Source: Clostridium sp. AM33-3
Lineage (GTDB): Bacteria > Bacillota > Clostridia > Lachnospirales > Lachnospiraceae
Length of the DNA: 64,000 nucleotides
NCBI RefSeq assembly: GCF_003480315.1
Contig: NZ_QUIV01000015.1
Span: forward strand, 7,009 to 71,008
Direction of reading: 5' to 3'
Shown here: positions 45,250-53,333 of the stretch, piece by piece
How the letters are laid out: each line of letters opens with the position of its first letter
Numbering within the stretch: the stretch's first letter is position 1
Notes under the pieces: generated by a model
What the model was told of the DNA's origin: nothing
The model's database searches: none
Seen by the model: the letters and a program-made list of their open reading frames with translations, nothing else
Position numbers and translations under genes: made by a program

Positions 45250-45280
45250 AAGGGGACTCCGAAAGGGGTCCTTTTTCTTT
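45250..45280 (+). terminator. Terminator after pdxA-like gene
   Basis: GGACTCC-GAAA-GGGGTCC stem (GNRA loop) extended by A-T pairs and followed by TTTTT. Confidence 0.8.
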
Positions 45281-45363
45281 GTTTCAATGAAACGATGCGC
45301 ATTAAAATGAAACGACATGAAACACAATAAAGGAAATGGAAACATAATTGAGAAAAAAGAAAC
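45281..45363 (+). promoter_or_regulatory. Helically phased GAAAC array upstream of the tct operon
   Basis: The array opens with a palindrome GTTTCA-A-TGAAAC (45281-45293). Hexamers ending in GAAAC then start at 45288, 45308, 45318, 45338 and 45358, spacings 20, 10, 20 and 20 bases. It lies 120-200 bases upstream of the sigma-54 promoter at 45483, the usual place for an enhancer bound by an AAA+ activator. The gap 45214-45556 contains only this array, a terminator and the promoter. Confidence 0.65.
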
Positions 45364-45482
45364 AGATCAGGACAAAGTGATGAGTGAAAAAGAAGAAACA
45401 GGGTGCCAAATTGGACAAAATCACGATGGAAATTGGCGCTTTGAACAATATTTTACAAAAAATAGCCCAAATAACAGCGACA

Positions 45483-45498
45483 TGGCACAAGCCTTGCT
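45483..45498 (+). promoter_or_regulatory. Sigma-54 (-24/-12) promoter of the tct-like operon
   Basis: TGGCAC-AAGCC-TTGCT (45483-45498) is a full consensus match with correct spacing. It is 59 bases before the GTG start of tctB. Confidence 0.88.
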
Positions 45499-45556
45499 TT
45501 CTATATGCTTATCAGGACATCCGCAGCAGGATGTGAGTAAGAGGAGGTAGAACAAG

Positions 45557-46003
45557 GTGAGAAGGTTTGGTTCAAAACAGCTGATTCCGATCGCAATGGC
45601 ACTGATGGGAGTGGTGTTTGCAGTGGTTGGATTTACGCAGCTGGGGTTCTGGGACAAGGAACCGAAAGCGGGATTTTTCCCCAGCATCATTGCTGTGGTC
45701 ATGGTGATTTCCAGTGTGGCCGCATTCTTCCAGACACTGAAAGAAGAGGATAAACCACAGTACAACAAAAATGAGCTTCTGGTTATCGCAGGCGGCGCAG
45801 GTGTGATTGCGGGAAGCTTCATCATTGGCATGATCCCGATGATCTTTCTGTATGTGCTCTTCTGGCTTCTGGTGATTGAGAAAGGAACCCCGATCCTGCA
45901 CATCATCATCATTGAAGCGATCGTGGCAGTCATTGTGCTGGGGGTTTTTGCTGGATGGCTGCAGGTTCAGTTCCCATGGGGACTGTTTGAAAACTTTATG
46001 TAG
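45557..46003 (+). CDS. Tripartite tricarboxylate transporter, small membrane subunit (TctB-like)
   Basis: A 148-residue protein with four hydrophobic spans, starting at GTG 45557 behind GAGGAGG. It resembles TctB: an early FxxxQLGFWDKEPKAGFFPSIIA motif and a C-terminal span ending PWGLFENFM. It is the small integral membrane partner of TctA. The B-A-C order is a known variant of TTT operons. Confidence 0.85.
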   Translation: MRRFGSKQLIPIAMALMGVVFAVVGFTQLGFWDKEPKAGFFPSIIAVVMVISSVAAFFQTLKEEDKPQYNKNELLVIAGGAGVIAGSFIIGMIPMIFLYVLFWLLVIEKGTPILHIIIIEAIVAVIVLGVFAGWLQVQFPWGLFENFM

Positions 46004-46017
46004 GGAGGAAACGGAAT

Positions 46018-47541
46018 ATGCAAAACTTTTCCATGCTGATCCAGGGCTTTGGCACAGCACTGACTCCGATGAACATTGGAGTATGTATGCTTGGCGCAGT
46101 CCTTGGACTGATTGTTGGCGCAATGCCAGGCATTGGTTCTCTGGCCGGTGTCGCACTGCTTTTGCCGCTGACATACAAGTTTAATCCGGCAACGGCAATC
46201 ATCATGCTGGGCGCCCTGTACTATTCCAATATGTACGGCGGAAGCTTCAGCGCAATTCTTTTAAACATCCCGGGTGATTCTCCTGCGGTATGCACCACTC
46301 TGGACGGTTACCCGATGGCAACAAAGAGAAAGAGACCAGGACAGGCACTTTTAACCGCAAACATGGCATCCTGCATCGGTGGTACCATCGGCATGTTTAT
46401 CCTGACTTTTATGGGACCAGGCCTTGCAAACCTGGGACTGAAATTTGGTCCGTCCGAGATGACAGCGATCCTGCTGATCGCCATGACATCCATCAGCTGG
46501 CTGGTCGGAGAAAATCCCATCAAGGGTGTAGTCATTACCTGTTTTGGAATTCTGCTTGCAAGCATGGGCATGGATACCCTGTCCGGCGCTCCGCGCTATG
46601 AGTTTGGAAGCATGCATCTGCTCGGCGGAATTCCGTTTACTCCGTTTGTCATTGGTGCGGTTGGCTTTGCGCAGGTCATCAAGCTGATCAACGACCGTGA
46701 TTCTGACAATGAGAAGCGTGCCGGTTCTGCAAAGAATGAGATGAAGCTTTCCATCCGCGGTTCCATGCTGACCGGACATGATTTTAAGAGACTGCTCCCG
46801 CCGGCGGTTCGTTCTGGACTGATGGGAACCTTCATCGGCGTTCTTCCGGGAGCGGGTGCAACCACAGGATCCTTCATGGGCTATGCTGTCCAGAAAAAGT
46901 TTAAGAGTGAGGAGCCTCTTGGTACCGGCGCGATTGAGGGTATTGCGGCAGCAGAGGCAGCAAACAATGCAGCGGCTGCAGGCGCCTTTGCACCGCTTCT
47001 GGCACTGGGAATTCCGGGATCCGGAACCGGCGCTGTTTTATTAGGCGGTCTGATGATGTGGGGCTTATCTCCGGGCCCGCTCCTGTTTGAGAACGAGCCG
47101 GAGTTCTGCTGGGGCCTGATTGCGTCTCTGTATCTGGCAAACGTTTTTACCTTACTGGTTGCGATCTGTATTATTCCGTTCCTGATCCAGATTCTGTCCG
47201 TACCGGTAAAATACATGATCCCGATCATCACGGTAGTCTGCATCGTAGGCGCCTACAGCACCAGCAATTCCATGTATGGTGTTATTGTAATGTTTTTGTC
47301 CGGCATTGTGGGATATCTTTTAAACAAGAACAATTTCCCGTCAGCTCCGATGCTGTTATCCTTTGTACTGGCACCGCTTCTGGAGAACAACATGCGTAAG
47401 GCATTTATGCTTTCCGGCGGAAGCTTAAGCATTTTCTTTACAAGACCGATCACCTGTGTGCTGATGATCATTTTCTTTGCGATTATTCTTGCTTCAGCCC
47501 TGCGCCCGGTTCTGACCAGAAAGAAAGGCGCGGCAGCCTGA
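46018..47541 (+). CDS. Tripartite tricarboxylate transporter, large permease (TctA-like)
   Basis: A 507-residue secondary transporter subunit with about 12 spans. TctA hallmarks are VGAMPGIGSLAGVALLLPLTY near residue 35, YYSNMYGGSFSAILLNIPGDSPAVCTTLDGYPMA, and the repeat version GVLPGAGATTGSFMGY with EAANNAAAAGAFAPLLALGIPGSGTGAVLLG. It imports carboxylates with a periplasmic-type binding protein and an ion gradient. The substrate is unknown; by context a sugar acid or dicarboxylate. Confidence 0.93.
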   Translation: MQNFSMLIQGFGTALTPMNIGVCMLGAVLGLIVGAMPGIGSLAGVALLLPLTYKFNPATAIIMLGALYYSNMYGGSFSAILLNIPGDSPAVCTTLDGYPMATKRKRPGQALLTANMASCIGGTIGMFILTFMGPGLANLGLKFGPSEMTAILLIAMTSISWLVGENPIKGVVITCFGILLASMGMDTLSGAPRYEFGSMHLLGGIPFTPFVIGAVGFAQVIKLINDRDSDNEKRAGSAKNEMKLSIRGSMLTGHDFKRLLPPAVRSGLMGTFIGVLPGAGATTGSFMGYAVQKKFKSEEPLGTGAIEGIAAAEAANNAAAAGAFAPLLALGIPGSGTGAVLLGGLMMWGLSPGPLLFENEPEFCWGLIASLYLANVFTLLVAICIIPFLIQILSVPVKYMIPIITVVCIVGAYSTSNSMYGVIVMFLSGIVGYLLNKNNFPSAPMLLSFVLAPLLENNMRKAFMLSGGSLSIFFTRPITCVLMIIFFAIILASALRPVLTRKKGAAA

Positions 47542-47583
47542 AAAAACAAAAACTGTGAAAATAAAAAATGGAGGGTTTATATT

Positions 47584-48576
47584 ATGAAAAAGAGACTTTT
47601 AGCAGGTATCATGGCAGGCGTTATGGCAGCATCCGTACTGGTGACCGGCTGCGGCGGCAGCAAGGATGTGAAGGATGGAACCTTTACTCCGACTAAAACG
47701 ATCCAGTGGATGTGTACATCCAGCGCCGGCGGCGGATCGGATATTTTTACCCGTAAGATCAGTGATATTATGACTGCCCAGAATCTTGTCAATGGCCAGA
47801 CTATCGTAGTGACAAACAAGACAGACGGTTCCGGTGAGATAGGACGTAATGAAGTGGCAGGTCTGAAAAAGAATGCGGATTATCAGCTTCTGACCTTCAA
47901 CAGCGGCGATCTGATGCCGATGGTGACCAATACCAAGAACCGTTCCTCTAATTTCCGTATTCTTGCGGTTATGGCAGTGGACAAGCAGCTCTTATTCAAG
48001 GGAAAAGACGCAAAATACGATACCTTTGCAGATGTCATTGATGCAGTAAAGGCAGGCAATAAGGTAGTGATCGGAGGCTCAAAGGGTGATGACATCGCTA
48101 CCTATCAGGCATTGATCGCAGAACTGGGAGTATCCGAAGATCAGCTGACTTATATTACCTATGATTCTACAGGTGACGCGATCACAGCGGCATTAGGCGG
48201 ACATGTGGAGTTTGTGATCGCAAAACCTGCAGCAGCCTCTGAATATGTCGAGGCTGGTTCCCTGATTCCGATCCTGGCACTGGCGAATGAGCGCTATACC
48301 GGCAATCTGGCAGATGCTCCGACCTTAAGTGAGGTGGGAGATTACAACAATGTAGAGGTTCCGGTATGGCGTGGTGTTGCAGCTCCGGCAGCCATGAGTG
48401 ATGAGGCTGCAGCTTACTGGAGCGAGGTACTCGGAAGCGTATCCGAGACGGATGCATGGAAGAATGAGTACATTGACGCAAATAAGCTGATCGCAGACTA
48501 CATGGATACCACAGCAGCAACGGAATACGTGACGAAGTATGAGGCTGACTATATGGCTGAAAATGGATTAAAGTAA
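47584..48576 (+). CDS. TctC-like substrate-binding lipoprotein
   Basis: A 330-residue Bug/TctC-type extracytoplasmic receptor anchored as a lipoprotein (lipobox LVTGC, mature Cys22). It shows the family's IQWMCTSSAGGGSDIFTRKISDIM start and a GGSKGDDIATYQALIAELG segment. GGAGGG precedes ATG 47584. It delivers ligand to the TctAB pair. A strong bidirectional terminator follows. Confidence 0.9.
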   Translation: MKKRLLAGIMAGVMAASVLVTGCGGSKDVKDGTFTPTKTIQWMCTSSAGGGSDIFTRKISDIMTAQNLVNGQTIVVTNKTDGSGEIGRNEVAGLKKNADYQLLTFNSGDLMPMVTNTKNRSSNFRILAVMAVDKQLLFKGKDAKYDTFADVIDAVKAGNKVVIGGSKGDDIATYQALIAELGVSEDQLTYITYDSTGDAITAALGGHVEFVIAKPAAASEYVEAGSLIPILALANERYTGNLADAPTLSEVGDYNNVEVPVWRGVAAPAAMSDEAAAYWSEVLGSVSETDAWKNEYIDANKLIADYMDTTAATEYVTKYEADYMAENGLK

Positions 48577-48600
48577 CATGGACTTTTGAGAATACTGATC

Positions 48601-48641
48601 AAAAATGGGGAATGCGCCATTTCGCGCATTCCCCATTTTTG
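48601..48641. terminator. Bidirectional terminator between tctC and activator gene
   Basis: AAAAATGGGGAATGCGC pairs with GCGCATTCCCCATTTTT, with T-runs on both strands. Confidence 0.9.
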
Positions 48642-48650
48642 TGTGAAAGA

Positions 48651-50570
48651 TCATGGAAGAAGAATGTGATATTTTTTCATTTTCCGCCACAAGGTGCTTT
48701 TGTCTATTCCGAGAAATTCAGCAGTTTTTGTGCGGCTGTTGTGGAAGGTATAGAGCGCCTTCAGAATTTCTTCCCGCTCATCGTAAAGTGAATAGACCGG
48801 TGCGTCCCCGGGCGTTGACCGGTCCGTTTTTTTCGGCCCGTTTGGAGTGAGGGCGGCAGCTGCATCCGGAAGGACCTTCAGGATATCTGCAGGTGTGGCA
48901 AGCGGATTCTGGGTCAGTATGGAGAGTCTCTGACAGAAATTTCGCATTTCACGGATATTTCCGGGCCAGGGATACTGCGTGATCAGGCTGGCTCCTTCTT
49001 CGGAAAGCCCTGTCAGGATGCAGCCGGTGCGCTCGTGCTCATAGGAAATCAGCTGACTCAGAAGAAAGAGCGCATCCTGCTCCCGGTTTCGCAGCGGCGG
49101 GAGGTTCAGCTCCAGAACATCCAGCCGGTAAAGCAGATCCTGGCGGAACCTGCCGTTAGCCACTTCCTCTTTCAGGTTTTTGTTGGTGGCAGAGATAACG
49201 CGCACATCAACCGGAATGACGGTATCACTTCCGAGACGCACAACCTCGCGCTCCTGCAGAACACGCAGCAGACGGCTCTGGAGGTTTGGAGAGACATCTC
49301 CGATTTCATCTAAGAAGATAGTGCCTTTGTGTGCCAGCTCGAAGAAGCCCATTTTTCCGCCTTTGGAAGCGCCGGTAAAAGCGCCTTCTACATAGCCGAA
49401 CAGTTCGCTTTCCAGAAGGTTTTCCGGGAGTGCCGAGCAGTTGATCGCCACAAAGGGATGGTTTTTGCGGGGACTGGAGTTGTGGATGCTTTGCGCAAAG
49501 AGCTCTTTTCCGGTTCCGGTTTCTCCGCAGATCAGGATATTTGAGTCGGAATAGCTGTAGGTCATGGCATCGGAGATCACAGAATCCATGATCCTGCTTT
49601 TGTGCAGGATATTGGAAAACTGATATTTTGCCTGAAAACTCGAATGACGCAGCTTTTTTCGTACCTGCAGCTCATCTGCCTGGATGCGGCTTGTATCCTG
49701 AAATGTCAGAACACAGCCGGTATTTCCGCTGTTATCCGGCGCCGGAACGCAGTTTACCATCAGGTGGTAAGAGGCATAGATGTGCAGCTCGGAAAGAAGC
49801 TTTTTTCCGTTTCTGGTAACCTCCTCCACCGGAAGGTTGGGGAAAAAATCCAGGATGCTGCGTCCGGTAAGGAGCGCGTGGCCGGAGTCCAGGATAGAAT
49901 AGCAGTATTTATTTGCGAATGTGATGATGCCGTTCTGATCTGTGGAAAGGATGCCCTGAAAGGAATAGTTCATGATATTGGCCATCTGGGCACTGCGCAT
50001 TTTCTCTCTTAAGTCAATTTCGGCTGCGGATTTTGCCTCGTCGATCGCATTGTTGATGGCTTCTTGGCCGGATTCGATCATGACAGCCGGAAGACCGCTT
50101 TTTTTGGCCAGCTCAACGCCTGTATAGTTGCCAACCAGGGCGTCACATCCATCGGAAATCGCCTGCCGGATGGCGTCAGCAAGCAGGGGTTCGGAATTGA
50201 CCGGGTAGGTAGAGAGCTTCATGTCAGGAAATGCATCCCGGATGCTTTCAATACCGTAGATCATGTTAAAGGCTCCGATCACCGCAATGTGAGACAGCCC
50301 AGGAGACATGCGGCGCGCTTTCAGGACGGCAGCAATGACATCATAGCCGCCGACCTTCAGCTCTGCGCAGATGTAGCCGCGCTGCTTCATGGTCAGGGCA
50401 GAGAAGCCGCGGGCGATCACGACATCGGCGTTCAGATCCTGAAGCGGATTATTATAGAAATCCTGTACAATTTCGTATTCAAGCTCATCACAGTCAGGAC
50501 GTTCCTGGAAAACCTGCTTAATGAGAGGGACGATCTGGGGATAGGGAGCATAAAAAATCATGTGGATCAT
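48651..50570 (-). CDS. Sigma-54-dependent activator with PrpR-type N-terminal domain (activator 1)
   Basis: 639 residues: a PrpR_N sensing domain (about 1-190), a PAS domain (about 205-300, ILSTDQNGIITFANKYC), an AAA+ sigma-54 contact domain with Walker A GETGTGKELFA, the GAFTGA loop, Walker B GTIFLDEIGDV, and a C-terminal Fis-type HTH (RTKTAEFLGIDKSTLWRKMKK). GGAGG (complement of 50577-50581) with 6-base spacing sets ATG 50570; the frame is open 84 bases upstream. It is divergent from the KdgT-like transporter, whose promoter region carries TTGCAA repeats that it may bind. The inducer is unknown. Confidence 0.92.
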   Translation of the reverse strand: MIHMIFYAPYPQIVPLIKQVFQERPDCDELEYEIVQDFYNNPLQDLNADVVIARGFSALTMKQRGYICAELKVGGYDVIAAVLKARRMSPGLSHIAVIGAFNMIYGIESIRDAFPDMKLSTYPVNSEPLLADAIRQAISDGCDALVGNYTGVELAKKSGLPAVMIESGQEAINNAIDEAKSAAEIDLREKMRSAQMANIMNYSFQGILSTDQNGIITFANKYCYSILDSGHALLTGRSILDFFPNLPVEEVTRNGKKLLSELHIYASYHLMVNCVPAPDNSGNTGCVLTFQDTSRIQADELQVRKKLRHSSFQAKYQFSNILHKSRIMDSVISDAMTYSYSDSNILICGETGTGKELFAQSIHNSSPRKNHPFVAINCSALPENLLESELFGYVEGAFTGASKGGKMGFFELAHKGTIFLDEIGDVSPNLQSRLLRVLQEREVVRLGSDTVIPVDVRVISATNKNLKEEVANGRFRQDLLYRLDVLELNLPPLRNREQDALFLLSQLISYEHERTGCILTGLSEEGASLITQYPWPGNIREMRNFCQRLSILTQNPLATPADILKVLPDAAAALTPNGPKKTDRSTPGDAPVYSLYDEREEILKALYTFHNSRTKTAEFLGIDKSTLWRKMKKYHILLP

Positions 50571-50612
50571 AGAAAACCTCCATTTGTACATGAAAATTAT
50601 TGTCTGATGATG

Positions 50613-50618
50613 ATTATA
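50613..50618 (-). promoter_or_regulatory. -10 element of activator 1 gene
   Basis: A perfect TATAAT on the minus strand lies 43 bases before the start codon; the -35 region is poor. It appears to be a sigma-A promoter, possibly weak. Confidence 0.4.
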
Positions 50619-50648
50619 GAGGAATTTGCACGGAAAAGAAAGTAAAAA

Positions 50649-50713
50649 TTGCAAAAGATTGCAAAATGATTTTTAATAAGATATAAATTGCAATTAGATG
50701 AAACGATATGCAA
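50649..50713. promoter_or_regulatory. Phased TTGCAA array between activator 1 and the KdgT-like gene
   Basis: TTGCAA starts at 50649, 50659 and 50688 (the last within the palindrome ATTGCAAT), and an inverted copy TTGCAT covers 50708-50713. Spacings are 10, 29 and 20 bases. It is 165-229 bases upstream of the sigma-54 promoter at 50878. Two TGAAAC hexamers also occur (50699 and 50790). The remaining bases of 50571-50960 are AT-rich with no gene. Confidence 0.6.
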
Positions 50714-50877
50714 TCTTAAAACGGGTGAAGTTGGAAAAATATAGAATGCAGCAGAGATAATGCGAAAAGAATCAATTGTGATAATGCATTGAAACAGAGA
50801 TTGATATTTGTGCAAAATACATAAAAAGGGATGTGAAAAACAGAAAAAAAGAAAAAATCTGCGTGAAAAGGAAAAAT

Positions 50878-50893
50878 AGGCATAAGGTTTGCT
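50878..50893 (+). promoter_or_regulatory. Sigma-54 (-24/-12) promoter of the KdgT-like operon
   Basis: AGGCAT-AAGGT-TTGCT (50878-50893) has the correct 5-base spacer and two departures in the -24 box. It is followed by CTATAGTATG, like the other three promoters. It lies 68 bases before ATG 50961. Confidence 0.7.
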
Positions 50894-50960
50894 CTATAGT
50901 ATGTCAGAACTGGTTCAGAAACAAAAAAACATAGTAGGATTTGTATGGAGGGTACAGGTT

Positions 50961-51980
50961 ATGATTGGTAATGTCAGAATACTCGGAACAATGAAAAAAT
51001 TTCCGGCAGGCGCAATGGTAATCCCGCTGCTGCTTGGATGCACGGTAAACACATTTTTCCCGGAAGCTTTAAAAATCGGAGGCTTCACAACGGGACTTTT
51101 CAAGAATGGAATCCCAACCCTGATCGGTTTGTATCTGTTCTGCAGCGGCGCAACGATTGATGTAAAAGCAGCAGGAGAGACGGTATACAAGGGCGTGTTT
51201 CTGACAGCCCTGAAGTTCTTTGGCGGCTTTGGTATCGGACTTCTTCTGAATGCGATTTTTGGAGAAGCCGGATTTCTGGGTTTGCTTCCGCTGGCAGTCA
51301 TTGGCGCAGTAACTAATTCCAATGGTGTTATTTATGCAACTCTTGCCGGTGAGTATGGCGATGAGTCTGACGTAGGAGCAACCGCGATCCTGACTTTAAA
51401 TGACGGCCCGTTTTTCACGATGATTGCGCTTGGAACAGCAGGGATCGGAAAATTCCCGATCACCGCGATCATGGCAAGCATTATCCCGCTGATCATTGGT
51501 TTTATTATCGGTAACCTGGATCATGAGTGGAGAGAAACTCTTTCCACTGCGATGGCACTTCTCCCACCGTTCAATGGTTTCTGTCTTGGAGCAGGCATGA
51601 GCTTTTTCACTATTGCAGGCGCCGGCTTTTCCGGTATCCTTCTCGGACTGCTGACAGTTGCGGTAACCGGTATTCTTACGTTTATCATTTACAGCCTGAT
51701 CCGAAGAAAAGCAGATCCGATGGGAGCAGCGATCGGTACGGTGGCAGGCGTTGCCGCAACAACACCGGCAGCGATTGCAGATGCAGATCCGTCCTTTGCT
51801 CCGCAGGTTGAGACTGCAAGTGCGCAGATTGCGGCAGCAACCATTGTGACAGCGATCGTGACACCGCTTCTGGTGGCATTTCTGGCACGGTGGTCCAGAA
51901 AATTCAACGAAAAGCATGGCCTTGGCAATGCAAAACAGCAGAAGACCGGAGTAAAAGCCATGATGGCTGAGACAGAATAA
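50961..51980 (+). CDS. 2-keto-3-deoxygluconate permease family (KdgT-like) transporter
   Basis: A 339-residue membrane protein with about ten spans, related to KdgT (LYLFCSGATIDVKAAGETVYKG, LPLAVIGAVTNSNGVIYATLAGEYGDESDVGA, and a late PAAIADADPSFAP). It probably takes up a ketosugar acid by proton symport. TGGAGGG with 8-base spacing fixes ATG 50961. The frame is open to 50889, but that part overlaps the sigma-54 promoter. It is followed 17 bases later by an amidohydrolase gene. Confidence 0.85.
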   Translation: MIGNVRILGTMKKFPAGAMVIPLLLGCTVNTFFPEALKIGGFTTGLFKNGIPTLIGLYLFCSGATIDVKAAGETVYKGVFLTALKFFGGFGIGLLLNAIFGEAGFLGLLPLAVIGAVTNSNGVIYATLAGEYGDESDVGATAILTLNDGPFFTMIALGTAGIGKFPITAIMASIIPLIIGFIIGNLDHEWRETLSTAMALLPPFNGFCLGAGMSFFTIAGAGFSGILLGLLTVAVTGILTFIIYSLIRRKADPMGAAIGTVAGVAATTPAAIADADPSFAPQVETASAQIAAATIVTAIVTPLLVAFLARWSRKFNEKHGLGNAKQQKTGVKAMMAETE

Positions 51981-51997
51981 AGCAGGGGGAAACAGAT

Positions 51998-53167
51998 ATG
52001 AGCGATATTATTTTAAAAGCTGACCGTGTTCTGGTTGGCGAGGATCTGAATTTAAAAGAGCACATGGCAGTGATCGTCCGTGATGGAAAAATAGAGGAGA
52101 TCGTACCGCAGGCGGAGTGTCCTGCGGTAGAAGGTGCGGAGGTGATCGATTTAAAGAATACGACCCTCATGCCCGGCATGATCGAGTGCCATAACCATCT
52201 TTCTATTGACGCCACGATCCCGGAGCATCTGGAGCTTCTGGCATGGAGTACAGAATGTGAGCTGACCTTGATCGCTCTGGATGGGTTCCGGAAAGATCTG
52301 ATGAGCGGAGTCACAACAGCACGCTGCATGGGAGACCGTTTTTATATTGATGTAACACTGAAAAAGCTGATTGAACAGGGAAAGGTGGCAGGACCGAAGC
52401 TTCTCGCAGCAGGCATTGGCATGAAGGGAAGCCACGGTGCCGGATATATCGGAAGCCCGCACTGCGGACCTGAGGAGATCCGGAAAACTGCCCGCGAAAA
52501 TTTAAAGAAGGGTGTCGATTTGTTAAAGCTGTTTATCACTCCGGGCGTTCCGGATCCGGAGAGCGAGTTTGTGCCGAGCTTTTTAAGTCTGGAGGAGATT
52601 GCCATGGCAGTCAGTGAGGCGGCAAGAAAGAACCTTCCGGTTGCTGCACACTGTATCGGCGGTCAGGGCCTAAAAGACTGTATCGACGGCGGGGTACAGG
52701 TCATTGAGCATATGTATATGTGCACCCCGCAGGATGCGGAATGGCTGGCAAATTCCAAATGTATTGTTGATTTTACTTCCGGTATTTTCCTGGATCCGAC
52801 GCGCGAGGAAACCCTGTCGGCAAACAATGCATACCGGGTTCGCAAAAACCGGCCGCGCGTCCGGGAAAGACTGAAGCTTCTGATGAGTACCGGTGTTCCG
52901 TATGTTCTGGGAACCGATGCTTACCATGGTTATCTGTACCGCGAGGTTGGATATGCGGTAGAGCTCGGTTCAGATATTGTGACCGCATTAAAGGGTGTTA
53001 CCTCCAATGCCGCGAAGGTCTGCGGACTGGGAGACCGGATCGGAAGCTTAAAGAAAGGCTATGCTGCAGATATCATTGCAGTGGATGGAAATCCGCTGAC
53101 GGATGTGGAGTGCCTGGCAAACGTACCGTTTGTAATGCAGGATGGTAACGTTGTGAAACGAAAGTGA
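51998..53167 (+). CDS. Amidohydrolase superfamily metal-dependent hydrolase
   Basis: A 389-residue imidazolonepropionase/prolidase-like amidohydrolase. The first metal site H-x-H is in GMIECHNHLS, a Lys that may be carbamylated lies in VDLLKLF, His ligands are in VAAHCIGG and VIEHMYM, and the terminal Asp is in LGTDAYHG. It would open a cyclic amide, lactone-like ring or dipeptide. Co-transcription with a KdgT-like importer suggests it acts on the imported compound. The substrate is not determinable. The first GAAAC site of the next promoter lies inside its 3' end. Confidence 0.85.
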   Translation: MSDIILKADRVLVGEDLNLKEHMAVIVRDGKIEEIVPQAECPAVEGAEVIDLKNTTLMPGMIECHNHLSIDATIPEHLELLAWSTECELTLIALDGFRKDLMSGVTTARCMGDRFYIDVTLKKLIEQGKVAGPKLLAAGIGMKGSHGAGYIGSPHCGPEEIRKTARENLKKGVDLLKLFITPGVPDPESEFVPSFLSLEEIAMAVSEAARKNLPVAAHCIGGQGLKDCIDGGVQVIEHMYMCTPQDAEWLANSKCIVDFTSGIFLDPTREETLSANNAYRVRKNRPRVRERLKLLMSTGVPYVLGTDAYHGYLYREVGYAVELGSDIVTALKGVTSNAAKVCGLGDRIGSLKKGYAADIIAVDGNPLTDVECLANVPFVMQDGNVVKRK

Positions 53168-53225
53168 AACATTTACGACTAGAATTAAGAAACAAAATGA
53201 AAAATATAGCGAAACAAAATGAAAC
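53154..53225 (+). promoter_or_regulatory. Phased GAAAC array upstream of the isomerase-transketolase operon
   Basis: Hexamers with GAAAC start at 53154, 53165, 53188, 53210 and 53220, with an imperfect TGAAAA at 53198. Spacings are 11, 23, 10, 12 and 10 bases. It is 51-122 bases upstream of the sigma-54 promoter at 53276. Confidence 0.65.
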
Positions 53226-53275
53226 ATAATTCCTGAAAAAACGAAAAAGGGACAGAAAAATGCACCGGCAAGACC

Positions 53276-53291
53276 TGGCACATGTTTTGCT
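53276..53291 (+). promoter_or_regulatory. Sigma-54 (-24/-12) promoter of the isomerase-transketolase operon
   Basis: TGGCAC-ATGTT-TTGCT (53276-53291), a full consensus match, 43 bases before ATG 53334, followed by TTATATACTG. Confidence 0.88.
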
Positions 53292-53333
53292 TTATATACT
53301 GGTATCAGGAAGTCAGAGAAAAGGAGTGAGGGT

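Noticed and set aside
45281..45363. GAAAC repeats as a CRISPR array
   Set aside because: The units are only 5-6 bases with 4- to 14-base gaps, and no cas genes are in the window. Position relative to sigma-54 promoters explains them better.
45317..45550. 77-codon plus-strand ORF between the pdxA-like gene and tctB
   Set aside because: It lies across the phased GAAAC array and contains the consensus sigma-54 promoter. It has no RBS and no recognisable protein features.
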